Source of the DNA: Lacrimispora indolis DSM 755
GTDB lineage: Bacteria > Bacillota > Clostridia > Lachnospirales > Lachnospiraceae
Assembly (NCBI RefSeq): GCF_000526995.1
Contig: NZ_AZUI01000001.1
Span: forward strand, 5,002,001 to 5,066,000
DNA: 64,000 bases
Direction: 5' to 3'
The stretch's first letter is position 1, and each line of letters starts with the position of its first letter. The position numbers were made by a program, and so were the translations under genes. This document shows positions 25,595 to 34,152 of the stretch, piece by piece. The notes beneath the pieces are model-generated. The model had not been told where the DNA came from and searched no databases. It saw only the letters and a list, made by a program, of their open reading frames with translations.

Positions 25595-26683
25595 ATGGGA
25601 TATAGAATTCCGGTACACATGAACGGTACCTTAATTTATGAGATTGTCATGGAAACTGGGTTTAACGGGTTGAAGGAAGAACTGAAAAAGTTAAACTTGG
25701 AAGACCGCAAGGTCTGTATTGTCACGGATTCCAATGTTGCCCCTCTCTACCTTGAGGAGGTAGAAACCATTGTTTCTGACTGCTGTAAAAAAACAGAACA
25801 CTTTATTTTCCCTGCCGGAGAAGAGAACAAAAATCTGGATACAGTCAGGAACTTATATGAAACCCTTATTTTAAAGCAGTTTGACCGCCATGATTATCTG
25901 CTGGCCTTAGGCGGGGGCGTTGTAGGGGATTTATGCGGTTATGGAGCAGCCACCTATCTGCGGGGAATATCCTTCATCCAGGTGCCTACCACCCTGCTGT
26001 CCCAGGTGGATTCCAGCATCGGCGGGAAAACCGGCGTTGATTTTGACTCCTACAAAAATATGGTAGGAGCCTTTCACATGCCAAAGCTGGTTTATTCCAA
26101 TATTGCATCCTTAAAAACTCTTTCAGAAGAACAGTTTTCTTCAGGAATGGGAGAGGTCGTCAAGCATGGGTTGATTAAAGACGCATTATATTACGAATGG
26201 CTTATGGAACACGCCCTTAAGATCCGGAACAGGGATTTAACTGTATTAAGTGAAATGGTGCTTGCAAGCAACCGGATCAAGCGTGATGTGGTAGAAAAAG
26301 ACCCCACCGAACAGGGAGAACGGGCTCTTTTAAATCTGGGACATACCCTTGGCCATGCCATAGAAAAGCTTTCTGACTTCCGGCTGCTGCATGGCCATTG
26401 CGTAGGCCTTGGCTGCATCGCTGCCATGGCAATTTCCATAAAAAGAGGAATGATCCGGGAAGAAGAGCTTCCAAGACTGTTAACAGTAATGGAGGAATTT
26501 GGCATGCCTGTTACAGTGGGCGGACTTTCCCCGGAAAATATTGTTCTCACTACAAGAAGCGATAAAAAAATGGATTCCGGTTCCATCCGGTTTATTCTGT
26601 TAGAGCAGATCGGAAAAGCCTGCGTCCACAAGACCGTCACCGAAGCTGAAATGACAGAAGGGCTTCGCCATATCTTAGCTTAA
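25595..26683 (+). CDS. aroB: 3-dehydroquinate synthase
   Basis: Second step of the shikimate pathway: converts DAHP to 3-dehydroquinate with NAD and a divalent metal. Family motifs are EENKN, LALGGGVVGDLCGYGAATYLRG, VPTTLLSQVDSSIGGKTGVD, and the metal ligands in GMGEVVKHGLI (Glu), LNLGHTLGHAIE (His) and LLHGHCVGLG (His). Start ATG 25595 follows GAGGAG by six bases; an upstream in-frame ATG at 25571 lies in the repeat hairpin. 362 residues. No other aro gene is near; lspA follows by 10 bases. Confidence 0.94.
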   Translation: MGYRIPVHMNGTLIYEIVMETGFNGLKEELKKLNLEDRKVCIVTDSNVAPLYLEEVETIVSDCCKKTEHFIFPAGEENKNLDTVRNLYETLILKQFDRHDYLLALGGGVVGDLCGYGAATYLRGISFIQVPTTLLSQVDSSIGGKTGVDFDSYKNMVGAFHMPKLVYSNIASLKTLSEEQFSSGMGEVVKHGLIKDALYYEWLMEHALKIRNRDLTVLSEMVLASNRIKRDVVEKDPTEQGERALLNLGHTLGHAIEKLSDFRLLHGHCVGLGCIAAMAISIKRGMIREEELPRLLTVMEEFGMPVTVGGLSPENIVLTTRSDKKMDSGSIRFILLEQIGKACVHKTVTEAEMTEGLRHILA

Positions 26684-26693
26684 GGAGATTTAC

Positions 26694-27212
26694 ATGAATC
26701 AAAAAACAAAACTGATCATTGGAATGATCATCGGCTTTTTTCTTTCCATCGGCCTGGACCAATGGACAAAACTTCTTGCAGTAAAGCATCTTATGAACCA
26801 GACACCCTTAGTCATATGGGATGGTGTATTTGAGCTTCTTTATTCTGAAAACCGTGGAGCAGCATTTGGAATGCTTCAGGGAAAACAGGTGTTTTTCCTG
26901 CTGGTGGCCTTGGCAGTGCTGTCAGGAGCGGCCTTTGCCGTCAGCCGCATGCCTGCTGACAGAAAATACCTGCCGCTGCACGTAATCGCCATGTTTTTGT
27001 CGGCAGGAGCCGTTGGGAACATGATCGACCGCTTTGTCAGAGGCTATGTGGTGGACTTTCTGTATTTTAAGCTGATCAATTTCCCTATTTTTAATGTTGC
27101 TGACTGCTATGTTACGGTTTCCATGTTCCTTTTTATGCTTTTGTTTCTGTTTTACTACAAAGAGGAAGACTTATCCTGTCTTTCCCTTCATAAAAAGGAG
27201 GAGCAGACTTGA
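26694..27212 (+). CDS. lspA: Lipoprotein signal peptidase (signal peptidase II)
   Basis: Integral membrane aspartyl protease that removes signal peptides of prolipoproteins. Four membrane segments (about 8-26, 66-84, 93-110, 140-160). The catalytic aspartates are Asp112 in GNMIDRF and Asp137 in FNVADCYV; ENRGAAFG is also conserved. 172 residues with a charged C-terminal tail. The stop overlaps the TTG start of rluD, so coupled translation is likely. Confidence 0.95.
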   Translation: MNQKTKLIIGMIIGFFLSIGLDQWTKLLAVKHLMNQTPLVIWDGVFELLYSENRGAAFGMLQGKQVFFLLVALAVLSGAAFAVSRMPADRKYLPLHVIAMFLSAGAVGNMIDRFVRGYVVDFLYFKLINFPIFNVADCYVTVSMFLFMLLFLFYYKEEDLSCLSLHKKEEQT

Positions 27213-28123
27213 AGCAAGAGTTTGTAGTCGCTCAGGAAGAAGCCGGTGTCCGGATAGACCGGTATTTATCTGACCGGTGCCAGGACATATCCCGTTCTTA
27301 CCTTCAAAAGCTTTTAAAGGAGGAATCCGTGCTGGTTAAGGAAAAACCGGTAAAAAGCAATTATAAAGTGAATACAGGGGACCTGATCTCCCTGTCCCTT
27401 CCGGAAATAAAAGAACCGGAAATCCTGCCGGAGGAAATCCCCCTTGATGTCATCTATGAGGATAAGGATATCATTCTAATCAATAAGCCCAAGGGGATGG
27501 TGGTCCATCCCGCCGCAGGCCATTACAGCGGAACCCTGGTCAACGGACTCATGTCCCATTGCCGCAATGATTTATCGGGAATAAACGGAGTGATGCGCCC
27601 TGGAATCGTCCATAGGATCGATATGGATACTACCGGGGTTCTTATTGTATGTAAAAATGACATGGCTCACAATTCCATTTCTGAACAGCTGAAGGAACAT
27701 TCCATTACAAGAAAATATGCGGCCATTGTCCACGGGAACTTAAAGGAGGATGAGGGTACCATCAATGCCCCCATCGGCCGTCATCCGGTGGACCGAAAAA
27801 AAATGAGCATCAATGAAAAAAACGGCAGAGAAGCAGTGACCCATTACCGTGTTCTGGAACGTTTTAAGCAGTTTACTTATATCCAATGCCAGCTTGAAAC
27901 GGGGCGTACCCATCAGATCCGTGTTCATATGGCAAGCATTGGGCATCCCCTTTTAGGAGATTCTGTTTATGGACCTGCCAAGTGCCCGTTCCGCCTTACA
28001 GGGCAGACCCTTCATGCCGGCATACTTGGAATTATTCACCCCAGGACCGGAGAATACATGGAATTTACAGCCCCTCTTCCTGATTATTTTGAAGAATTAT
28101 TAAGAATATTACGGACAACTTAA
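27209..28123 (+). CDS. rluD: RluA/RluD family 23S rRNA pseudouridine synthase
   Basis: Isomerises uridine in rRNA. An N-terminal S4 RNA-binding domain (residues 13-75) is followed by the synthase domain with HRIDMDTTG, where Asp138 is the catalytic Asp, plus NKPKGMVVHPAAGH and GRTHQIRVHM. TTG start at 27209, five bases after AGGAGGAG and overlapping the lspA stop. 304 residues. It is the usual lspA-rluD neighbour pair of Firmicutes; the exact target uridines are inferred from the family. Confidence 0.9.
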   Translation: MKQEFVVAQEEAGVRIDRYLSDRCQDISRSYLQKLLKEESVLVKEKPVKSNYKVNTGDLISLSLPEIKEPEILPEEIPLDVIYEDKDIILINKPKGMVVHPAAGHYSGTLVNGLMSHCRNDLSGINGVMRPGIVHRIDMDTTGVLIVCKNDMAHNSISEQLKEHSITRKYAAIVHGNLKEDEGTINAPIGRHPVDRKKMSINEKNGREAVTHYRVLERFKQFTYIQCQLETGRTHQIRVHMASIGHPLLGDSVYGPAKCPFRLTGQTLHAGILGIIHPRTGEYMEFTAPLPDYFEELLRILRTT

Positions 28124-28238
28124 CAGGTTAACCAAAAGATTTCTTCTTAAAAAACTGTTAAATTAAAATATAATTATAGATTTTTCAGAAACTTCGATGT
28201 ATAATATAAGTATAAGATAACTGGAAGGAGCTGTCTAT
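28124..28238 (+). promoter_or_regulatory. A/T-rich region with possible promoter for the kinase-like gene
   Basis: TATAAT occurs at 28169-28174 and again at 28200-28205; neither has a good -35 hexamer at the right distance. No terminator for the aroB-lspA-rluD genes is evident. Confidence 0.35.
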
Positions 28239-28880
28239 ATGAGTGGAAATTTAGTGATTGCAATTGGAAGACAATGCGGAAGTTCTGGAAAAGTCATCGG
28301 ACAGAAATTGGCAGAAGAACTGGGAATTAAGTGCTATGACAAGGAGCTCCTGGCACTTGCAGCAAAAAACAGCGGGTTATGCGAAGAATTATTCCAGACC
28401 CATGATGAAAAGCCAACCAACAGTTTTCTGTACTCCCTGGTGATGGATACATATTCCATGGGATTTACTACCTCCGGTTACATGGATATGCCAATTAATC
28501 ATAAGATCTTTTTAGCACAGTTTGATACCATCAAACAGCTTGCAGATGAAGAATCCTGTGTAATCGTGGGAAGATGTGCTGATTATGCTCTGGCGGAATA
28601 TCCCAATCTTGTATCCGTATTTATTACAGCCGATGAAGAAGACAAGATCAAGTCCTTAAAGGAGCTGTATCATGTGGATGATACAAAAGCAAAAGACATT
28701 ATGGTCAAAACGGATAAAAAACGTTCCAGCTACTATAATTATTATTCCAATAAGAAGTGGGGAGACGTAAGAAGTTATGATTTATGTATTAACCGGAGCT
28801 CTATCGGTGTGGATGGGACCGTGAAGCTGATCCGCAATTTTGTAGATGCAAAGATGGAATGGAATAAAGCGCACAGGTAA
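28239..28880 (+). CDS. Cytidylate kinase-like family protein
   Basis: A nucleotide kinase-like P-loop protein of 213 residues: IAIGRQCGSSGKVIG at 7-21 is the modified P-loop of the cytidylate-kinase-like family (Pfam Cytidylate_kin2), VIVGRCADYAL (about 108-118) and the lid with KTDKKRSSYYNYYSNKKWGD fit as well. These proteins are common in Lachnospiraceae; the true substrate is not established. GGAAGGAG site before ATG 28239. It stands alone between the aroB-lspA-rluD genes and the yhf operon and is followed by a hairpin terminator. Confidence 0.83.
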   Translation: MSGNLVIAIGRQCGSSGKVIGQKLAEELGIKCYDKELLALAAKNSGLCEELFQTHDEKPTNSFLYSLVMDTYSMGFTTSGYMDMPINHKIFLAQFDTIKQLADEESCVIVGRCADYALAEYPNLVSVFITADEEDKIKSLKELYHVDDTKAKDIMVKTDKKRSSYYNYYSNKKWGDVRSYDLCINRSSIGVDGTVKLIRNFVDAKMEWNKAHR

Positions 28881-28955
28881 GGAATGAATTATCATATAAA
28901 GCCTATATTATGGGAAGAAAAAAGCACTATATTATTTTCATTGAATCGGGAAAAG

Positions 28956-28994
28956 ACGGACATTTCTGTGATATAACGGAAATGTCCGTTTTAT
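28956..28994 (+). terminator. Hairpin terminator after the kinase-like gene
   Basis: ACGGACATTTC (28956-28966) pairs perfectly with GAAATGTCCGT (28979-28989), 12-base loop, followed by TTTTATG. Confidence 0.65.
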
Positions 28995-29061
28995 GTATGA
29001 GACCTTTGTATGGAAATTTGTATTTCCTGTACAAAAAATTAAGATATGTAAAAAAATATTG

Positions 29062-29090
29062 TTGACATTGCACATGCTTTATGATACTGT
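29062..29090 (+). promoter_or_regulatory. Promoter of the yhf operon
   Basis: Perfect TTGACA at 29062-29067, a 17-base spacer and an extended -10 (TG-A-TACTGT, hexamer 29085-29090). An operator-like palindrome follows directly at 29094. Upstream, TTTGTA (29017) and TACAAA (29030) form a further small inverted repeat. Confidence 0.6.
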
Positions 29091-29093
29091 TTG

Positions 29094-29115
29094 AATATAC
29101 AAAATAATGTAAATT
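29094..29115 (+). promoter_or_regulatory. Operator-like palindrome, site 1 of the yhf operon
   Basis: AATATACA-AAATAA-TGTAAATT. The same 14-base core TACAAAATAATGTA recurs before yhfY. Its place just after the -10 would let a bound repressor block transcription; the obvious candidate is the YhfZ regulator encoded next to it. Confidence 0.6.
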
Positions 29116-29134
29116 GATAAAGGTGAGTGATCCC

Positions 29135-30070
29135 ATGAAAAACAAATGTATAGAATCGGGAAACCTATATCAGAAAATAGGTGTGGCAAAAAATTTGTTG
29201 GCACTGGATCTCATGTCCAGAAATGCAGGGGACCGGATTCTTCCTATCTCAGAATACCAGGATAAGTTCGGCGTATCCAGGGGGACTATTCAAAATGCAT
29301 TTGCCTGTTTAAAGGAGTGTAATGCTGTAATTTTGGAAAATCATGGACATCAGGGAACCTGCATCAAAGAGATTGATTACAAAAAACTGCAGGAAAACTG
29401 CATGCGCAGGGAAATTCTCGGAATTATGCCCCTTCCCTATTCTGTGACTTACGAGGGCTTTGCTACGGCCATGTACCTCCAGTTCGCACCCCTCAACTTT
29501 AACATGGCTTATGCCAGAGGTGCGGTGGGGCGTATTGAACTGGTAGAATCGGGCACCTACCATTTTGCGGTTTGTTCCCAGTATGCGGCGGAACAATCCA
29601 TAAAAGAAGGAAGGCAGATTGAGGTGGCTATAAACTTTGGTCCCGGAAGCTTTCTTTCCAGGCACGTACTTCTTTTATCAGATCCCAGATATGACAGCAT
29701 TCAGGATGGCATGAGGGTAGCATATGACAGCAGCTCCATTGACCAAAGCTGCATTACCAGAAATATTATCCATGGCAAAAAGGTTACCCTGGTTCCCATC
29801 CGGACCCAGCAGACCGTTAACTCCTTGATGGCTGGAATCATAGATGCCGGTGTATGGAACTATGACGATATCCAGGAGCACAGCCACGAACAATTAAACG
29901 TAATATTTTTAGATGACTCCGATTATAACAATCTGTTTTCAACGGCTGTAATGGTTATCAGAAAAGAGGATGAGTATTTAAAAACCCTGCTGAAAAAGTA
30001 TGTCAGCGTACCAAAGGTAGTGGATATTATCCGGGAAGTAAGAGAGAAAAAAAGAGAGCCCTATTTTTAA
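29135..30070 (+). CDS. yhfZ: YhfZ-type GntR-like transcriptional regulator
   Basis: 311 residues: an N-terminal winged helix-turn-helix (about 14-75, LPISEYQDKFGVSRGTIQNAFACLKE) and a C-terminal periplasmic-binding-protein-like effector domain (from about 90). This is the layout of YhfZ, the regulator of the E. coli yhf cluster. ATG 29135 is chosen for AAGGTGA 8 bases upstream; an in-frame TTG at 29114 lies inside the operator. It probably controls itself and the operon through the two palindromes at 29094 and 30089. Confidence 0.83.
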   Translation: MKNKCIESGNLYQKIGVAKNLLALDLMSRNAGDRILPISEYQDKFGVSRGTIQNAFACLKECNAVILENHGHQGTCIKEIDYKKLQENCMRREILGIMPLPYSVTYEGFATAMYLQFAPLNFNMAYARGAVGRIELVESGTYHFAVCSQYAAEQSIKEGRQIEVAINFGPGSFLSRHVLLLSDPRYDSIQDGMRVAYDSSSIDQSCITRNIIHGKKVTLVPIRTQQTVNSLMAGIIDAGVWNYDDIQEHSHEQLNVIFLDDSDYNNLFSTAVMVIRKEDEYLKTLLKKYVSVPKVVDIIREVREKKREPYF

Positions 30071-30088
30071 AGGGTGTCTTTTTATCGC

Positions 30089-30110
30089 AAAGTACAAAAT
30101 AATGTATATT
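30089..30110 (+). promoter_or_regulatory. Operator-like palindrome, site 2 of the yhf operon
   Basis: AAAGTACA-AAATAA-TGTATATT, sharing the core TACAAAATAATGTA with site 1. The right half here and the left half of site 1 are exact reverse complements (TGTATATT / AATATACA). It lies between yhfZ and yhfY. Confidence 0.6.
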
Positions 30111-30129
30111 CAATCAAGGAGGGCATTCA

Positions 30130-30489
30130 ATGGATTTAAGAGATATTTTAAACCAGCGTCTGGACATTCTGGAGGAGAACCATGTGATTTGCAAAAAAGT
30201 CGCGGATTATTCCAAAAGGGCAGTGGAACGGATCCTGGAAGAAAAGCCTGACACAGAGGAGGATAAGGCGGCAATGTTCATCACTCATCTGGCTATGGCA
30301 GGGCAAAGGGTTTTAGATGGAGTGGAGGAACACCCCTTGGATAACACACTGCTTGACGGGGTTAAAAAAGAGTTGGTTTACCAAAGGGCGGCAGAGTTAA
30401 AAGATGAGCTGTTAAAGGAAACGGATATTCGGTTCCCGGAAGCGGAGCAGGATTTCCTGACCGTTCATCTGTGCAATCTGCTCACATAA
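30130..30489 (+). CDS. yhfY: Stand-alone PRD-domain protein (YhfY-like)
   Basis: 119 residues forming a single PTS-regulation domain-like helical bundle: conserved His in FITHLAMAGQR and FLTVHLCNLL correspond to the PRD histidines that are phosphorylated by PTS proteins in antiterminators. There is no DNA- or RNA-binding domain. It matches YhfY of E. coli by size and position. AAGGAGG precedes the start. No PTS permease is encoded nearby, so the phosphate source, if any, would be general HPr. Role unknown. Confidence 0.78.
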   Translation: MDLRDILNQRLDILEENHVICKKVADYSKRAVERILEEKPDTEEDKAAMFITHLAMAGQRVLDGVEEHPLDNTLLDGVKKELVYQRAAELKDELLKETDIRFPEAEQDFLTVHLCNLLT

Positions 30490-30554
30490 TAAGGTATCAG
30501 GGCCGAATAGCCTTTATAAGAAAATGATACAAGGATAAAAGGAGGATAGCAGCA

Positions 30555-30923
30555 ATGAAGATTGTGGTTGGTGGTCAGATTGACAAGGAAGAAATTGCCA
30601 AACTGGTGGCTCTGCAGATGAAAGGCAGGGCAGAGATCGAGATCAAAGGGGATCTAGATGCGGCACTAGGCGTAAAAAACGGGAAGTATGATTATTACGT
30701 TGGCGCCTGCAATACCGGCGGCGGCGGAGCACTGGCTATGGCTATGGCCATGCTGGGTTCCGGGCTCTGTTCTACGATTTCCATGCCAGGAAATGTAAAG
30801 AGCGGGGATTATATCAGAGAAGAGGTACAAAAGGGAAAAAAGGCATTTGGGTTTACAGCTCAGCACAAAGAAGAGGTACTTCCGGTTCTGCTGAAGGCGA
30901 TTATTGAGAAAGAGGGGGTTTAA
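30555..30923 (+). CDS. yhfU: YhfU-like DUF2620 protein
   Basis: 122 residues, soluble, with a glycine-rich centre (GACNTGGGGALAMAMAMLG, about 50-68) that could bind a phosphate or be a membrane-contact loop. It matches the DUF2620 family (YhfU) found always beside YhfT. No function is established; the pairing suggests it is a soluble subunit of a transport system, which is inference. Six bases before yhfT. Confidence 0.78.
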   Translation: MKIVVGGQIDKEEIAKLVALQMKGRAEIEIKGDLDAALGVKNGKYDYYVGACNTGGGGALAMAMAMLGSGLCSTISMPGNVKSGDYIREEVQKGKKAFGFTAQHKEEVLPVLLKAIIEKEGV

Positions 30924-30928
30924 CTAAT

Positions 30929-32239
30929 ATGAAATACATAGTTATTGCATTAATCGGAGCACTGGCTTCCGTTCTGTCCAATCAGGGGATCGCAGTATTT
31001 AATGACGGATTCCGGCCAATTGTGGGACAGTATTTTAACGGGGAAATCAGCCGGAAAGAACTGGCTGCCATGAGCTTTGCCATCAGTTTCGGCCTGGTCA
31101 TCGGTTTTGGTATTCCCACATCCATTGCAGCCAGCATTATCCTGATCCATTGTCTGCTGCTGACTACCGATATCATCGGGTCTTTCTGTAATAACAGCAG
31201 GAACGGGATGATCCTTTCCGCTGTCATCGGAGCTGCTTATGGTTTGGCGATCCTGGCAGGTCTGGAGTTTGTTGTGAAATTGTTCAGCTATATGCCATAT
31301 AACTTTACCAGTGACTTAGGAAGCGTTTCAGGATATGTAACGGTTGCATTTGCCGCGTTTCCGGCAGTTGGCATTGCTTATCAGCATGGATTTAAAAAGG
31401 GAATGACTGCAGGAACTGTAACCGTATTGGTATATTTTCTTGTAAAAAAATTCGGTACCTTTGCCATTGGTGCCGGCAAGGTTTCTTTAAATGCAGAAGG
31501 TATGGCAATGCTGGCAGGTATGATCATGATGATCCTTTATGCCGCTCAGCAGAAAGGAACGGAACATACCAATGAGGGGCTGACCCAGGGCTTTGAGGGA
31601 AATATTTTGCGCATCCGTAAAAACTGGCTGCTGCTGGCCATTATGGGAGGTCTGATTGCAGCGGGAACCAGCCTTTCCATTATTGCCGGCGACCCGGCTT
31701 CCCTGGCCCTTTTAGCCAGCCAGGAATACAGCAACGCAGGATTAACCGCACTGGCAAGAGCCATTGGTTTTATCCCTCTGGTATTTACTACCGCCATTGT
31801 TACAGGTGTGTACGGTGCGGCCGGCTGCACCTTTGTATTTGTAGTGGGACTGTTCCTCCATGGAAATCCGATCATTGCTTTTGTTCTGGGATTTGCAGTC
31901 ATGGTGGCTGAGATCTTCCTTATTAATATTTTTGCAAAATACATGGATAAATTCCCGGGAGTCAAGGATATGGGAGAGTATGTGAGAACATCCATGAACA
32001 AGGTTCTGGAAATTTGTTTGCTGGCAGGCGGTATTGTTGCTGCAGAAAAAATGGCTGCCGCTTCTTCCGGATACACCGGAATAGGGGCATTGTTTGTAAT
32101 CGGAGCCTTCCTGTTAAATAAGAAAGCGAAAAAGCCGATTGTAGATCTGGCTGTGGGCCCTGTGGCATGTATCATCTTCGGAGTATTGATGAACCTGCTT
32201 CTCATAATCGGCCTCATTGCAGTTCCGGCCCCCAAATAA
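30929..32239 (+). CDS. yhfT: YhfT-like integral membrane protein, putative transporter
   Basis: 436 residues, almost entirely hydrophobic, with about eleven to twelve membrane segments. It matches YhfT, which has no characterised member. Conserved-looking features are GFGIPTSIAASII near 45, the charged loop EHTNEGLTQGFEGNILRIRKNW around 210 and GNPIIAFVLGFAVMVAEIFLI near 310. Probably the permease that brings in the operon's substrate, with YhfU as partner (inferred). The next gene's start follows within 14 bases. Confidence 0.8.
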   Translation: MKYIVIALIGALASVLSNQGIAVFNDGFRPIVGQYFNGEISRKELAAMSFAISFGLVIGFGIPTSIAASIILIHCLLLTTDIIGSFCNNSRNGMILSAVIGAAYGLAILAGLEFVVKLFSYMPYNFTSDLGSVSGYVTVAFAAFPAVGIAYQHGFKKGMTAGTVTVLVYFLVKKFGTFAIGAGKVSLNAEGMAMLAGMIMMILYAAQQKGTEHTNEGLTQGFEGNILRIRKNWLLLAIMGGLIAAGTSLSIIAGDPASLALLASQEYSNAGLTALARAIGFIPLVFTTAIVTGVYGAAGCTFVFVVGLFLHGNPIIAFVLGFAVMVAEIFLINIFAKYMDKFPGVKDMGEYVRTSMNKVLEICLLAGGIVAAEKMAAASSGYTGIGALFVIGAFLLNKKAKKPIVDLAVGPVACIIFGVLMNLLLIIGLIAVPAPK

Positions 32240-32252
32240 TCCGGGAATCGTT

Positions 32253-33236
32253 ATGGAAAGAATAGAAACCTATGCAAAAAAAACATTTTTGGCACTTAAA
32301 AATCCTTATTGTACTGTAAACAAAGTCTATCCCCTGGTCATTGATCTGGTTGCCCCGGCTCTTCAGGAGCACGGGTTTGCATGGTATACCGGAATCAAGG
32401 ATACCCCGGTCATTCCCGAAAAACTAAAAGTGAGTCTTAAAGAAAAGGGATTTCTGCCGCATACCGACGATAAAATGGCTTTGGGCGGAAGAGCGGTGGA
32501 TTTACAGCTTATTAATCCCATTACAGGAAGATGGATGACCGGCTCCAGCAGCGGTACAGCCCTTAATGTATTTTATGGGATCAATGATGTTGGGATCGGA
32601 ACAGACGGAGGCGGCAGTGTGCTGGCACCTGCCGCTGCCCTCAATCTTTTTGGCTTCATCTCTCCATTAATAGAACAGGAGCATACGAGGCTGTATTCAA
32701 AATCTTCCACGGACGGAATTCTGTTTTCTCCAAGCATTGGTGCCATTGCCAGGGATCTTCAAACCCTGGAACAGGTTTTGAATCCACTGCTTGGAATAAA
32801 CATGGCAGAGGAATCCGTATACGGAGAGGACGGCTGGGAATGGAAAGTAATTCCCAGTGAAAGCCAGCCGGATATCTATGGCCGCCGGGAACCATTGATT
32901 GAATACTTAAACGGAATCTTAAGTCCAAATACCATCCTGATTTCAAAGGAAGGACCTGTAGATGTAAATTCCATGGGTGACAGCATTTACGGCCATTTTG
33001 ATAAAGAAACAGAACAATGCCAGGCTCATTCAGGAAAAGGACTGATGCGGGTTGCCAACATGTGCGGAAAATCAGCACTGACCATTCCTGCAAGGGAATT
33101 AGGGTGTTGTACCGTTCTCATCTGTGAGAGCAAACCAGAGGACATCATAGCCATGTTCCAAAAGGCCAGGTCACTGACCTGCAAAGGATCACTGCTGATC
33201 CAGCGGTATTTTATGAATTTTGATATGTATTTCTAA
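32253..33236 (+). CDS. Compact amidase-signature family protein
   Basis: 327 residues with the amidase signature: GSSSGTA at 97-103 and GTDGGGSVLAPAAALNLFGF at 116-135, which match GSSGGSA and GTDTGGSxRxPA of the family. The Ser-cisSer-Lys triad appears intact as Lys49 (GIKDTPV), Ser100 and Ser122. It is much shorter than ordinary amidases (about 450-500). ATG 32253 has only a weak site (GGGAA); it follows yhfT closely and may be coupled. It is not part of the E. coli yhf set as I know it, so its insertion here suggests an amide substrate or product in the pathway. Confidence 0.75.
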   Translation: MERIETYAKKTFLALKNPYCTVNKVYPLVIDLVAPALQEHGFAWYTGIKDTPVIPEKLKVSLKEKGFLPHTDDKMALGGRAVDLQLINPITGRWMTGSSSGTALNVFYGINDVGIGTDGGGSVLAPAAALNLFGFISPLIEQEHTRLYSKSSTDGILFSPSIGAIARDLQTLEQVLNPLLGINMAEESVYGEDGWEWKVIPSESQPDIYGRREPLIEYLNGILSPNTILISKEGPVDVNSMGDSIYGHFDKETEQCQAHSGKGLMRVANMCGKSALTIPARELGCCTVLICESKPEDIIAMFQKARSLTCKGSLLIQRYFMNFDMYF

Positions 33237-33269
33237 AAAAGCAGGGCTTGATTCATTGGGAGGAGAAAT

Positions 33270-34139
33270 ATGGAAAAAGGTTATACCCTGATGCATGAAC
33301 ACATTACCATAGACCTATCAGGGGTCAAAAAGGACCAGGATTGCCGGCTGGACTGCTTTGAAGAAACAAAAGCAGAGCTTTGCGGCTTATATCAGCTTGG
33401 TGTCAGGCGCATTCTGGATGTGACCAACATGGGTATGGGAAGGAATCCGGAATATGTAAGACGGATGGAAAAAGCCACCGGCATTCGTATTTTGCAGTCC
33501 ACCGGCTTTTATAAAGAGCCTTTTCTTCCGGATTTTGTGTATTCCATGTCTGAAATGGAGCTGGCAAAACTGGTGGAAAAGGAAGTGACGGAGGAAATTG
33601 AAGCTTCTGGAATCAAGGCAAGTGTCATAGGAGAATTTGGAACCAGCAAAGGAACCATGACGGAAATGGAAAAAAAAGTGTTTCATTCCATGGCTCTTGC
33701 GGCGGTACGTACCGGTGCAGTGGTCACCACCCATACCACTCTGGGAACCCTGGCTTTGGAGCAGGCGGAATACCTAAAAAAAGCAGGGGTAAAGCCGGAA
33801 AAAATCATCATCGGTCATTTAGACCTTTCCCAGGACTCAGATTACATTCTTTCGGTACTGAAGGAAGGCGTTAACATTGGATTTGATACTGTGGGAAAAA
33901 ACAATTACTGTCCTGACCGGTTTCGTGCAGAAACATTAAAGCGGATCGCAAAAGAAGGATTTCTGGGACAGGTGGTATTGTCTATGGATATTACAAGAAA
34001 ATCCCATCTAAAAAAATGGGGAGGTCTGGGTTACGCCTATCTGTTTGAAACCTTTCTTCCGCAGCTTTTAGAATATGGGTTATCTGAAGAACAAATTGAT
34101 ATGCTGCTCATTGACAATCCGGACCGGATTCTGAAATAA
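33270..34139 (+). CDS. php: Phosphotriesterase homology protein Php (YhfV)
   Basis: Amidohydrolase-superfamily binuclear metal enzyme of 289 residues. All expected ligands are present and shifted by exactly three from E. coli Php: His9, His11, Glu122, His155, His183 and Asp240. E. coli Php has no known substrate and no phosphotriesterase activity; relatives include lactonases. GGAGG precedes ATG 33270. It lies between the amidase-like gene and the PLP gene yhfS in a tightly spaced operon. Confidence 0.9.
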   Translation: MEKGYTLMHEHITIDLSGVKKDQDCRLDCFEETKAELCGLYQLGVRRILDVTNMGMGRNPEYVRRMEKATGIRILQSTGFYKEPFLPDFVYSMSEMELAKLVEKEVTEEIEASGIKASVIGEFGTSKGTMTEMEKKVFHSMALAAVRTGAVVTTHTTLGTLALEQAEYLKKAGVKPEKIIIGHLDLSQDSDYILSVLKEGVNIGFDTVGKNNYCPDRFRAETLKRIAKEGFLGQVVLSMDITRKSHLKKWGGLGYAYLFETFLPQLLEYGLSEEQIDMLLIDNPDRILK

Positions 34140-34152
34140 GGAGGCAGGAAAT

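Noticed and set aside
31546-32235. 229-codon open frame on the minus strand opposite yhfT
   Set aside because: It mirrors a hydrophobic gene's codon pattern, has no ribosome binding site and overlaps a well supported membrane protein.
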